From NCBI GenBank assembly GCA_964017065.1, contig OZ024791.1, forward strand, positions 6,996,547 to 7,060,546: a DNA stretch of 64,000 nt. Reading direction: 5' to 3'. Source of the DNA: Haliclona indistincta (taxonomy: Eukaryota > Porifera > Demospongiae > Haplosclerida > Chalinidae). A model generated the notes under the pieces. That model saw only the letters and a program-made list of their open reading frames with translations, was not told the DNA's origin and ran no database searches. A program made the position numbers and the translations under genes. Of the stretch, positions 44,966-55,924 are shown in pieces; position 1 is the stretch's first letter, and every line of letters starts with the position of its first letter.

Positions 44966-47900
44966 TTAATTGTCATCAAAATCTTGGTTCTCATCAGAAT
45001 CTTGGTTCTCATTGGTACCATCCTCATCGTCTGAAGCTTCCGAATCTGATTCATTTCCTTCTCCTCTTCCAGCACCTTTGAACATACTAAACTGCTTCTT
45101 CTTCTTCTCGATCCACTCTTTTGTATCTTCGATTTTCCAGCAATGTAGAGGATTTAAACGCATTCGACGAAATGAACTGTGCTTCCTACCAGGGACAATC
45201 GTCAGCAGCTCCTTGTCAAGTACAACTGACACCACCTTTGCAATGTCTTCTACATTAGATCTTGTAGAATGAGCACTAGACACAAACGGTACTCCGGATT
45301 GCTTTTCGAAGTTTTCACACACTGTGTGTATGGTGGACACTGACCTAGCAGCACGCTGTAACGCAACTTCTGTCAAGTTTGGCCCCATATTTGCAACGAT
45401 TCCTTTTAAGAGCTTGTTCATGTGTTCATTATGCAAGTCGCATGGAATGTTCTTGCCCATACCTCCCTTACTATTAATAAATCTATCCCATAGGACATGG
45501 TGAGCCAAGTGTTGAGATAAATAACCTTTAACCTGAAACTGCAACCGAAGAGCCTGAAGTGCATACTTTGTGTGATGATTAGCCACAAAATGTGGTAGAA
45601 AAATTCGCCAGCAGCAATACACACGTTCAGCGTCACCTTCACCCCATGCATCAAGAAATTCCATGATGAGCGCTCCAAAATGGCACAATACTCGAGAGTA
45701 GTTATATATCCTGTCACATGACTTGTCCTCGATGACAGTATTGAAAAACGCTCCTTTGATCACGGTGCACTTCTTCACTACCTTTTTTGAAATTGTTGTG
45801 ACAAAAGCGTACTGCTCGCCACGTGTACCGTTGATAATATTGGATGCAATCTGTAGAGAAGAATTTGGACTGTTGATTTCTAGCTCTTCACATGCAGCAG
45901 CTATAAGATGGCCATAGACAACGGTGAGAAAGAAATCAAGAGAAGCATTGACATCATCCTTTGGTTTTTTCTTAACTGCTGAGCGATTTAATTTGCTTCT
46001 GAAAAAGCCAAGTGTACCATGGTTAAGAGATGATGTGTTATACAGACACTTCCAGGCAGCCTGTATAAAACAAAATAAGTTTTAGTGATTATAGTAATAA
46101 TGGGGTGTCTTACCGTCACAAAGCACACAAGGCCATGCCAATCTTCAATTTGTGGCTCAAGGAGTTGAAGTCGATCTGCCGGATTGTCCTCGTGCATCAT
46201 GTGACGCTGTGCAGCTGCTTGCCTCTCACAGGTCAGTTGATCTCCTCCTGAAGCCACTTTCTGTGAGGTTGGGAACTCTTTTCCAAGATAATCTTGTAGT
46301 GATCGCATTATGTCAATCATATCAGGGCCGTAAGCTTCATTTTTCATGAGAACATCAAGTACCACTACATCAGATTTTTCCGCCATTGCGTCAGAGTATT
46401 TGTGCTTGATATGCTCTGGTACGTACTTTGCTAGTGGTTGCAGGCACTTGATGTGTGCTGTAATGATGCGAGAAACGAGTACTACGAGGTTGTTTTCTAC
46501 CTTCTCCAAGTCTTGCATGTTTGGCAAGAAAAGAGATGTAGGAATAGACATGATTGGTGCAACTTCACCACTTCGTGAAAGACTGGTTGGTACACGGGTA
46601 CGAGCAACTAGTATGCTATACATATGCAGTAGCTGACCCTGGTGATCGGATCTGATGTCTCGTACTCGCCTCTTTTTGTCTAAGTTGTCTCCGATGAACT
46701 TGAAAGTAATGCCCTCTTTGATCCAGTCCTTAATAGGATCTGTGTACAGCTTGCTGAATTCCCCCACTAGTTTCAGAACTGCCGTATAACTCAAACAAAC
46801 ATTGACATGGTTCAGCTGAGCATATACCTGTAAATATTATAGCGGTGAAAGATATGGACCATAATCATGCAATGAATATATTACCTTCTTCTCAACATGT
46901 GATGAGAAAAAAAGGAGAGACATAAGAGATTGTAGCCCAGTAACTTCTCTGTTTCTCTCTTTTAGTAAGACAGCTGTAGCCATGCATATTCCTGGATAGT
47001 GACTTGCTCCACACTTGTGTTGATTACGATGATCATTGACTGAAACAATGGACGAGCAGATACGCAGAAGAAGTGGAGCCTTTCCTTCGAGTTCGGCAAT
47101 CATTCTTTCCCATTGGAATTCCATCAGATCATTTGGAGATTGCTTGCGAAACAAAGATGGTGACTTCTTTTTGCAAAGAGTAGCACACTCGTATTCAATT
47201 TCACCTAGAAAAAGCTGTAAAATGGACTCGCGTAGTTCTTTGTGGCGAAAAACAGCCTTTGCTATTGATGGCATGTGTCCTCCAGCAAGAGCTCTTCCAA
47301 TTTTAGCCTCTTCACCTCTGAGTAATGACCTTGACCAAGGGACAGAACGGGTTGGTGTAGCAACAGAAACCTGCATATTTTGTAATAATTTATTATAGTA
47401 CTATTATATTTCACTCACAGTAACTGTTTTGCATCTTGGATATAGCCCTTGGCTGTCAGTAGCATGTGCATGTTGACTCACTGCTTAATAATAGAGGATG
47501 CAGTCATTTTTTTATAATGACATGAATAAGCACACATACTTGCATTAGTGCAGTCTTCCAAAGGACGGCGCTCAGAACTCAGAGTGTGACTACATAGCTC
47601 TTGGCTGTGACCTGAATTGCAGTGTTGCAGAGAAATACTCTGGATAGAAGTACATGTAGGTGTCAGTAGACCATAGGTAAGATATTCCTCAGCATCACTG
47701 TCAATCGCAACACCTATATATACAATATAGTATTACAATTATATTTGGTGTAATGTGCACGAATACACACCTGCATCAGACTCTTGATGACCAGGTTCGT
47801 TTACTGAAGTCCCTCCTGAATCAAGTTCAACAACTAGCTGGTTCTCTGTTGTATCGTTAGTAATACAGGGTTCAACAAGTGTACATGTAGCTGGTGAAGC

Positions 47901-48290
47901 TACACTGAAATCAAGCATTCTACTGCTAAGGTACTTCTTGGCAGGAGGCCTTATTTTGGCGGTGTCTGGAGTCACTACAGCAGCACTGGTTTCCTTGGTT
48001 CTCTTAGATGACGAGGAGGATTGCAACTCTCTGTAGCTGTTTCTTGCTAGCTCTCTGAACAACTCGAGATCTTTGACGGCTTTCTCTAGCCCCTCTACTC
48101 GTCTGCAGCACTTCATACAGCAATGATTTGGCAGTTCATCATCAACAGCCACCTTGACCTTGAGCAGCTCCTCGATCCTGTTCGCCCAGTTCGCCCAGCG
48201 ATCCTGCCTGGATCGCTTACTGATGATAGGCAGACAATGTTTGGTGGTTGTACTAGTCTGGCAGAGCCGACACAAGACTAGGGAAGACAT
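44966..48290 (-). CDS. Putative transposase: ZAD-like zinc-binding N-terminus and DUF6589-like domain
   Basis: Exons in phase from MSSLVLCRLCQTS (48290) to DENQDFDDN, stop at 44966, with no internal stops. The N-terminus has CRLC and, about 50 residues later, CCMKCC followed by a helix, the pattern of a ZAD-type (paired CxxC) domain. A Ser/Thr-rich linker follows. The long body matches my memory of DUF6589 proteins of cnidarians, fish and fungi: RNQHKCGASHYPGICMA, FKFIGDNLDKKRRVRDIRSD, SGGDQLTCERQAAAQRHM, EDWHGLVCF, WKCLYNTSSLNHGTLGFFRS, GKNIPCDLHNEHMNKLLKG and an acidic tail. IGDNLD, SGGDQLT and the later CDLHNEHMN are candidate catalytic acidic positions of an RNase-H-like fold; this is hypothesis. 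It is the only intact large gene in the element, so transposase is the natural role, by inference. Confidence 0.82.
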
Positions 48291-48420
48291 TCAGCTTGCT
48301 CCACGTTGGGTTTTTATAGCCGAAACGCGCGGGTGCATACGTCACGACAATAACGCGATGGGCGTTATTACGTAGTAGTTCCCTGCAGCACGTGCTCATG
48401 GTAATTAATTCAAAACGCTA

Positions 48421-48504
48421 GATACCAGGCTCTCAATCGCCACCCCCGCATTTCAACACCCACGCATAATTAAATCTCCGCCAGAGAGCCTGGGTACGAG
48501 GCTA
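48421..48504 (-). repeat. Right terminal inverted repeat of the transposon
   Basis: Perfect 84-bp reverse complement of 43341-43424. It ends GGCTA and is followed directly by the second CCCAATGTGT target copy at 48505-48514. Confidence 0.95.
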
Positions 48505-48540
48505 CCCAATGTGTCTGAACTCCCACACATTATACACCGA

Positions 48541-49553
48541 TGAAACCTGCAAGTATGCTTACGTCTGAATTCTCTTTTCTTAGTCTGCACATATCTTCCA
48601 ATGGAGTCTGCATGTGACCTTTGTGCTAAAAAGAAAAACCAGTATAGTACATACAGTTGTTTTTTTTTAGCTGGAACACACATACCTGTCCCCACAAGCC
48701 GCACTCTAAGGCCTCGGTCACACTACGATAAAATTGGCGACAACGACAAGATTGACGTCATTTTCTCCGGGTATGTCCGTTATATTCGTTGTCGTGCCGT
48801 CGTCGTACAGTAGACGTTGTCGACATGTCGCTCCATTGAAGCCCAAGATTACGACAGCGACAGCTGTTATGACTGCGACAAAGCTAGTATTGAGCCAAAT
48901 GTGCATGCTAGAGTCCCAAGATAACCAAATATCGAACAAAGCGGATCTAACAGCTCTTTTGAGAGACTGAAAAACTGGTGATCGTGAGGAAAACCGGCGG
49001 GAGCGTCGTGGTCCGTGTCAAGAATGGCCGACGATCAGCTTGCTGGCTTCGAAAAAAGGACTCATGCCTTAAAATACAGTGAACTGTACACTCTCGAAAC
49101 CCATGTTAGTTGGCAAAGGCGAGTAGCAAAGCGATAGTCAGCCAAGACGTTACAACGGCAAGGCGTCCATCTTTGGTAGTGTGACCGCGTGCATTTGCTG
49201 TCGAGACCGTGATCTCAGTGATTTGCCGTCGTCGCTATCGTAGTGTGACCGAGGCCTAAGCAAATGCATTGTTGACATGTCTCGCAGTATACCTTCAACT
49301 CATTGGTTGGATGAACAGAACAGCTACATGCACAAGAATAGCAAATACATAAAGCCGAGTAGACATACATGTATCAGCACTAACAATTAAAATTTTAAAT
49401 TGTAAAACCATTAAGTTAACCTTCTTCCACTTCCTCTCAGGACTGACTGCTCTTGTTGTACTTCAGTTATTGCTAGTTGTTTTTGCTGCTTTGGTTCCTG
49501 GTGTGGTTGTAGTTGTGGCTCTGGCTTCTGTCTCTGAATCTGATCAAGATTGA
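48541..49553 (-). pseudogene. Third, fragmentary TRIM37 copy
   Basis: After 36 bp of copy-A upstream sequence the match jumps at about 48541 into TRIM37 sequence. It holds the exon/intron region around the coiled-coil start and B-box (compare 41929-42150 and 54985-55215), broken by a 547-bp MITE. From about 49386 it continues with the start of the Gln-rich tail exon (compare 39056-39235), cut off at 49553. The order of pieces skips the whole MATH region, so this is a deleted relic. It abuts the end of the death-domain gene. Confidence 0.82.
48710..49256. mobile_element. Harbinger-like MITE, 547 bp, TAA target duplication
   Basis: Perfect inverted ends GGCCTCGGTCACACTACGAT, with TAA on both sides (48707-48709 and 49257-49259). 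The intact TRIM37 copies read ...gcactcgaagcaagt without insertion, which supports a 3-bp duplication as in PIF/Harbinger elements. The interior is rich in cgac/gtcg and has no long reading frame. Confidence 0.85.
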
Positions 49554-49567
49554 ATGCTATATTCATA

Positions 49568-50843
49568 TTATGATATGCTCACCACATGTTGAGTATTAGG
49601 GAAAACCCTCCTCCCTCCTACTGTCACTTCAATCACACCATTGGCCTTGAAAACCGTAGCATTGTCAAAAGCCAGTTGTTCCAACCTGCCACTTAACTCT
49701 TTGGGAAAGAGCCAAGATATGACTATGGAGCCTGGCTCTGCATGTAGATGAATGAATTTCCTGTGACATTCCTCAAATCCTTCCATCGCTAGTTTTTCTA
49801 TGTCTCTGAGGGTTCGATTAGAAGCCATTTCTCTTGAATTGTGATGGTCACTGAAGCCTTCCCAATAGCTAGAATGGGCTCCACCCTGCTGACAACAGCA
49901 TGTTGAAATTCAATAACGGTTGTATGCTTGAGAAAGTTCTCCTTCTTCTCATTGTATGCTTCAATTTCTTGTGTCAGCTCATCATTGTCAAAGCAAGCCA
50001 CAAGTTGTTGAAGAACGGAAATATTGAAAACATCAATGTGGTTTAGGAGTAGTTGCCGAATCAGTTTGCCAAAGCTGTCACACTCATTAAATTCTTCAGA
50101 ACCAATGATAGAATCAAGAAATAGTAATGCATCAGACAAGTCAAACTTGTTGAGTATTAGGATATGCTTGACTCGAACTAGCACTAAACCCAAAGTGCCT
50201 TCTAATTTTCTTAGACTGCCAACTACAGCTATGTCGGCTCTGATTTCAGCTTTGACTTTGTCAGATAAAACAGCAGATGAGGTCGTTGAAGAAAGAGGAG
50301 AAGGAACAGGTGTGTCATCAGAAGTAGCAGGAAGAAGACTATATATAAAAGGAGCATGAGAAGAAGAAGTATCATCACCCGACCGCTGAGCAGGAGATGC
50401 ATCGTCACACAAGGGCTGAACAGGACATGTCACTGTGTCTATACAAGGCACATAGGCATGTCTTCACCTACGAGAAGCCGAAAATTAACGCACCTTGTTC
50501 TTCTTCCCACAAGTAGCTACGTTTGACCTCGGCAGCTAGAACAAGCTGATCAGATTGCTCCAACGCCTTTACCACCTCCTTCCACGTAGGGATCAACGTG
50601 TTCTCCAGCCAGTACTGCAGCATGTCTATCTTGCATCGCTCCAACTCTCTCTGGCTGTAGGATGACTCGATCTTCTTCAGTTGAGAGACTGGAACGCCTA
50701 GTAAAACACCAAACACGAACCAGTTCTCTAATGTTTTCAGTTCTTTCAACAGCTGCTGTAGTGTTGGAGGCCCTGTACGCAAAACAAGACAGTTAGTACG
50801 CATGTACTAACGTCGGTCTGCTCAACTCACTGTGGTCGGCCAT
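49568..50843 (-). CDS. Death-domain protein, apparent frameshift and short 3' end
   Basis: Exon 1 (50831-50843) encodes MADH. The next exon gives a death domain: TLQQLLKELKTLENWFVFGV, GVPVSQLKKIESSY, CKIDMLQYWLE, PTWKEVVKALEQ. A Ser/Pro-rich segment and a helical domain follow (LEGTLGLVLVRVKHILILNK, DSFGKLIRQLLLNHIDVFNI, LQQLVACFDNDEL). The frame ends at TAG near 49798 after WLLIEPSET. The next frame continues the expected protein (MASNRTLRDIEKLAMEGF, HAEPGSIVISWLFPKELSG, FKANGVIEVTVGGRR) to a stop at 49568. A 2-bp gain near the sequence CAAGAGAAATGG would explain the switch. The gene stops right where the TRIM37 relic begins, so its true 3' end may have been lost. Death-domain families are large in sponges and may relate to innate immunity; the specific function is unknown. 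Confidence 0.65.
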
Positions 50844-51764
50844 ACTCAGAATGCGATCTACCTCGCCTCAACTCAACTCCCACGGAACTCCCACGTACAC
50901 AGTTTGGTTTGACCAGATGAAGCTGCGGTTTGTTCTCTGCATATTTTCTAGTCTTGTACTCTACCACGTGTGTGTTACTTTGTCACTCGATATTTTACGG
51001 CTCGCCAAAAGCAATTCATGACGTGACATACTTTTGAGCCCCGCCCATGGAAAACGATGCATTTCAAAATACGAGTCATACTGGGCTGATCATACACAAA
51101 ACAAACTCACTGAAGAGTTTGTAGTTCTACACATAATAGTAACAATTTCACTACATACTAGACAAAGCACTAATGCATGATGCTATTGTCGATTCAGTTG
51201 AGAGTATGCTCCAGTTCCGCTGCTGCAGGATCCCTCTGCTCCAGTTGCCATGTTGTTCCTGCACTGCTTCAATTCAATTTGAGTTTTACAGATCATATCA
51301 TTTTATCACTCAATAGATTTCCAATGAAATCAGAAGGATGTAGGGATGAAGAAATCTGGTACTGGTCCACAATGTAAATCATGTGGCGCTTGTGTGCTGC
51401 CCTCTACTGTACCCACATTCATTTAATTATTCTTGATTTTTCTATGACAATAGCCCTGACAATAGCATATTTTTATGTTAGCTGGTAGTACAAGTCACAG
51501 TTTTGTTCCAAGATACGATAATATTAAATTATATAATTAGTAAAATGATTAGTAAAGTGATTACAATAATATAATTTTGATATAAAGTAGCATGAAGATG
51601 ATCGATTGAATTAATGATTATTGTAATTATTACATTAGTTATTATGGTTAAGTATGCTTTAGTTAAAGTATATTACTTATACATTAATACTATACGCATA
51701 ATATTGACCATAGCAGCTCAACTGTGGAATGAGGTATAATAAAGTATTTATCGTATGTACAGTG
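50844..51764. other. Intergenic: death-domain promoter and TRIM37 copy B 3' flank
   Basis: 50844-51382 holds the upstream region of the death-domain gene; no gene was recognised. 51383-51764 is duplicated sequence matching 38450-38837. Confidence 0.6.
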
Positions 51765-54700
51765 TTAGAGAATTTGTGACAGGCTTGTGTTGCTGCCCAT
51801 TGCTCCGACAGAACGTTGCTGGTCTGTGGACCGTGGAGCTGAGTCTGATGAACGAGTGGTTTGTGTGTCAGATAGTGTTTCTGTGTTCTTAGTTGAAGAG
51901 GTGGTACTAGTGTTGGTGGAAGTGGCAGTAGTTGGTGTGCTTCTGCCAGCCGCTTTGAGCTTTCCATATCTGAGGAAAGGAATTTTAAATTTAAAATGTG
52001 AAGATAGTTAAGTGTGATCGAACCTTCTTCCACTTCCTCTCAGGACTGACTGCTCTTGCTGTACTTCAGTTCTTGCTGGTTGTTTTTGCTGCTTTGGTTC
52101 CTGGTGTGGTTGTAGTTGTGGCTCTTGCTTCTGTCTCTGAATCTGATGAAGATTGTGTTGACTTTGTGAGTTTCCTTGACCCCCTGTGGTCTGCTGGCTC
52201 ATTGTCTGTTGTTGGTGCTGCTGCACTCGTGATCGCTGCATGCGTGATGAGGCATGGTAAAAGGTTTGAGAGTGGTATTGCTGGCGTGGTGGTACATTCC
52301 TGCTGAGTGCAACAACTACAGAAGACTGTAGACCAGGTGGGTGCTCGTTCCCCATTGTGTTGATCGCTCCCTGAGAGCGATGAAATGTTTTTCGCTGGTT
52401 CACGATAGGCACTCTTAGTCCTCCACCATGGATGAATCCACTCTGGCTGTTACGTGGTTCTTCCTGCAACGTGTGCAGTGATGTAGCTTCGGCAATAGGG
52501 CTGTTGGAGACTGATATGTCATTCAGTGAACGATGCACTCTGCTCTTAGTGAGCTTGGCTGCCTGCGGAGGTGAGAACTGCTGCATGGACCCCACTCTAG
52601 AAGGATGAGGGTGATGGTTCGAGGGAGTGAGTTCGTGTTGAGATTCTATCTCTTGTGACATGGCATACAATTTTGCCTGATAGTCCTCTTCCGTCAGAGT
52701 TTTGGGCGACAAAAAATCAGTGTTGTGGAATTCGAATTCCTGACTCATATCAACTTGGCTGTTGTACTGTGCTTGACTGCAGTGCATTTCAAGATTTCCA
52801 CCGGTCTTTACTCCCTGCTCGTATTCTTCCTCACTGAACAGGTGAGTTCCTGGTGAGTTTTGACTGCCGCTCTCATCGAATCCTCTATTGCTGTCTGGAA
52901 CGAGCATGCTCATGGAGGAGTGATGCGCATGCTGTTCTCGCATGTAGTGAGGGTCTTGTGACATGGTGTATGGATGAACTGATTGATGAGAGAGCTGGTC
53001 CATTTGATGGCGCCGGAGCATAGTAGGATCGTACGACATTCGTCGCTGTTCTCTCAAACTTGGATAATCTATTTCTCCACCATGACGAAATCCATCTTGC
53101 CTCTGGTAATAACTGTCTCCCCATGAGCCAGGTACCATCAGAGACTGTGAGCTTCTCTGTTGAGTCATGGAGACAGGCTGCTGCTGCATTGGTCTCCTTG
53201 TTGAGAGAGAACGCTGTGACCTACTCTCACTTCTCATTCTTGTTACACGATCTCTACGAAATTGCTACAAGAAGAGGAGCATTCATACACATTGGACACT
53301 GTCGTGTGAAAAATATGTACCTGATTGCGTGTGAATTCTTGTTGCTTAGCTTGTCTTTCGGTAGCACCCACTGTGGTACTAGGCGCTGGTGTAGAAGGTT
53401 GCGTCAGCTGCGATGCTGTGGAAGGAGTGTTACCAGGTGTGCTTGATGACCGAGCATGAGAGGGACTGGTCTGTGCTGTGGCTGTAGCGACTGTCTGTAA
53501 ACTTGACCTTTCTCCTTTTTGTGCTTTCTGTATAAAAACAGCCGTAATAGTATAAAAGTGAAATCTGCTTTTGTGTATGCTAACCTTCAACTGTTGGTTG
53601 AGAGAGGCTAACTTCTTTTCAAGGGCATCGATGTACAGTTGCATGTCTTTGCACTGCTGGTGGAAGGTCGGCTGCCGGATGCTGAGTTTGAGCAGTAGGG
53701 TATCATTGACAAGAAAGTTTCCAGATCTCAGTTTCGAGAGGTCAAAAAACTTCTTGTAGCCCCAGCACTCACCAACAGAGAAATCAGAAGCTGTATAAAG
53801 AGTATTTGTCACAGCTAGCTCACAGAAATAAGAGCTATTTTACCATATTCTCTCTTGAAGTTGCAGCCATTTGCACTGGCATTTGCTTCATCAGCTTTGT
53901 GTATCAACTCTACACAATACTGATAGCTATCGTAGAAGGAAAGATGGTGAGTATTAGAATATGTCATTCAGCTGTCACTTACTGAGATGTGGTGTTATGT
54001 CCTTCTGTCAGTTCTACAAACACACCAAGATGAGTCCCAGTATGCTGATCGGTACCATTCTATAGAACAATGCATGTGTAAAAAATATTAGAGATGCAAA
54101 AGTGAAAACTTACAGGATAAACTTTTAGTCGCCATGACATGCCGCAAAACTTGAGAGGTGAGTCACTGTAGATTTCTGTTCCTCGATTCTTGTGTGCCCT
54201 ATATCAAGAAATGCACCAGTTGTGTAGGAGAAGATCAAATCCTTACATAAATGAAGTGATCTTGAAGAAATTTGTGTAGAATGTAGGTACCACCTCACTG
54301 CAGTTGAGACAATGAATGAGGATTTTGAAAAGACATGAAAAGTTACAAACTTTGTGAAGGAGCCAACATCAGGAACACATTCAGACTCAGATTTCTTGTT
54401 TTGCTCCAGCTAGTAAAAAAAAAGTTAGTCAAGTGGAGAAGCGCTATTTTGACTTCTAATTATACCTTCTCAATTAGTCTGCTCAATTTTTGTTCCATCT
54501 CAGCACTTTGTGTGGCTAGCTCTGACATGGGCCCACTCAGCTGGAGTGAATGAATGAGATGATGATACATGCATAAATAGTAACCATTTGCAGACCTTTC
54601 CTTCTACTTCAGTTGACACTGAACTGATTTCGTATGCCTGTTGTTTCAGGTGCCTTCTGCTCTCTAAGTTAGCAGAAAGAGGATGAAGTCCAACTATATA

Positions 54701-55924
54701 CCAACTAAAATTCACACATACCGCCAAGTCTTTGCAGTTTCTGCTGCAGCTGGTCATCTAATCTGCCTTGAATCTCAGACACTACTGTTTCAATGTCTCC
54801 CTGAGCCTGAAAAAGAAGACAATTTGTTGCAATGTGCTGTAAGAGTTCAAAATGGTTACCTTCTGTCTATCTCCTCTGACACTCTCGATCTTTCTTTCCA
54901 CTCTTTCCATGTATGTCATAGTTTCTTTCAGCATCTCATTCAGCTTGCTAGCCTGCAGCATAACAAACCATGACATCAAGTTACGATGAAACCTGCAAGT
55001 ACACTTACGTCTGAATTAAAAGTCTCTTTTCTTAGTCTGCACATTTCTTCCAATGGAGTCTGCATGTGACCTTTGTGCTAAAAAGAAAAAAGCATACAGT
55101 TGTTTTTTAAAGTTTTAAACACACATACCTGTCCCCACAAGCCGCACTCGAAGCAAGTACATTCTCGACATGTCTCACAGTATACCTTCAACTCATTGGT
55201 TGGATGCACAGTACAGCTGCATGAGAAAAACAAAGATCATCCAGCACAGCCAAGCTGACATGCTTGCACTAACAATTCTTGCTTATTTTCGGATCCTTTC
55301 TTCGCACGAATGCTGTCAACATGCTGAATGAGAGACAAGGTCATAGGCTAATAGTTGAGCATTGACTGAGCCATACCTCAATGAGGTCATCGAACAGACC
55401 AACTCGTATCAAATCAGAAGAAGCAAGAGGAATTCTGTAGCATAAATGAAATATTATAAGGATTATTACTTCACACAACATGTCAGACCACATACCTACA
55501 CATGGGACAGCTTGGCTTCTCGTATTTGATCCATCTCTGGAGAAGGGGGAGAGAAAGAGACTGGTAAGTAGGAGGATAAAATGGTCATTGTTGTTAAAAT
55601 GCTCAAATTTCTCTCTATTTGGGCTGCAATAATAGGTTGCTATGTAGCAGCAACCATCCATGAATAATGAATATTAATAATGCAACCATGCATAACTAAT
55701 TAGTCAAGTAACTGTATAATAATGTATTACCTGTATACAAGTGTAGCAAGCTATCTTGCCACAGTTAGGGCATATGCAAGTGTCTTGAAGCTTGTTGAAA
55801 CATATGTAGCATTTCAGCAGCTCAGAAATTCCCTGTGAAGTGAAAATGATAGCATTATTGTGATCCCTCAAGTGGTATGATCACATCCCAATGTGTCTCA
55901 ACTCCCACACATTATACACCGGTG
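51383..55924. repeat. Segmental duplication, copy B
   Basis: Counterpart of 38450-43340 plus 48505-48540. It contains the unoccupied target of the 5.16-kb transposon and of its 80-bp hairpin relative, both near 55880-55897. It is followed by sequence unique to copy B, including the first TRIM37 exon. Confidence 0.9.

Larger units (their letters stand above)
43341..48504. mobile_element. 5.16-kb DNA transposon with RecQ-like helicase and DUF6589/ZAD protein
   Basis: Bounded by 84-bp inverted repeats (43341-43424 and 48421-48504) that are identical throughout. The flanking direct repeat CCCAATGTGT lies at 43331-43340 and 48505-48514, while the duplicated copy B has one CCCAATGTGT at 55888-55897 with nothing inserted. 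This fixes borders and target-site duplication at 9-10 bp. Inside are two convergent genes that nearly fill the element: a helicase (+) and a probable transposase (-), 57 bp apart. Identical repeats and an intact large gene argue for recent movement. Long repeats and a 9-10 bp duplication resemble Mutator-like elements. Gene content resembles, from memory, the helicase-carrying Academ lineage (AcademH). Exact family assignment needs a database comparison. Confidence 0.93.
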
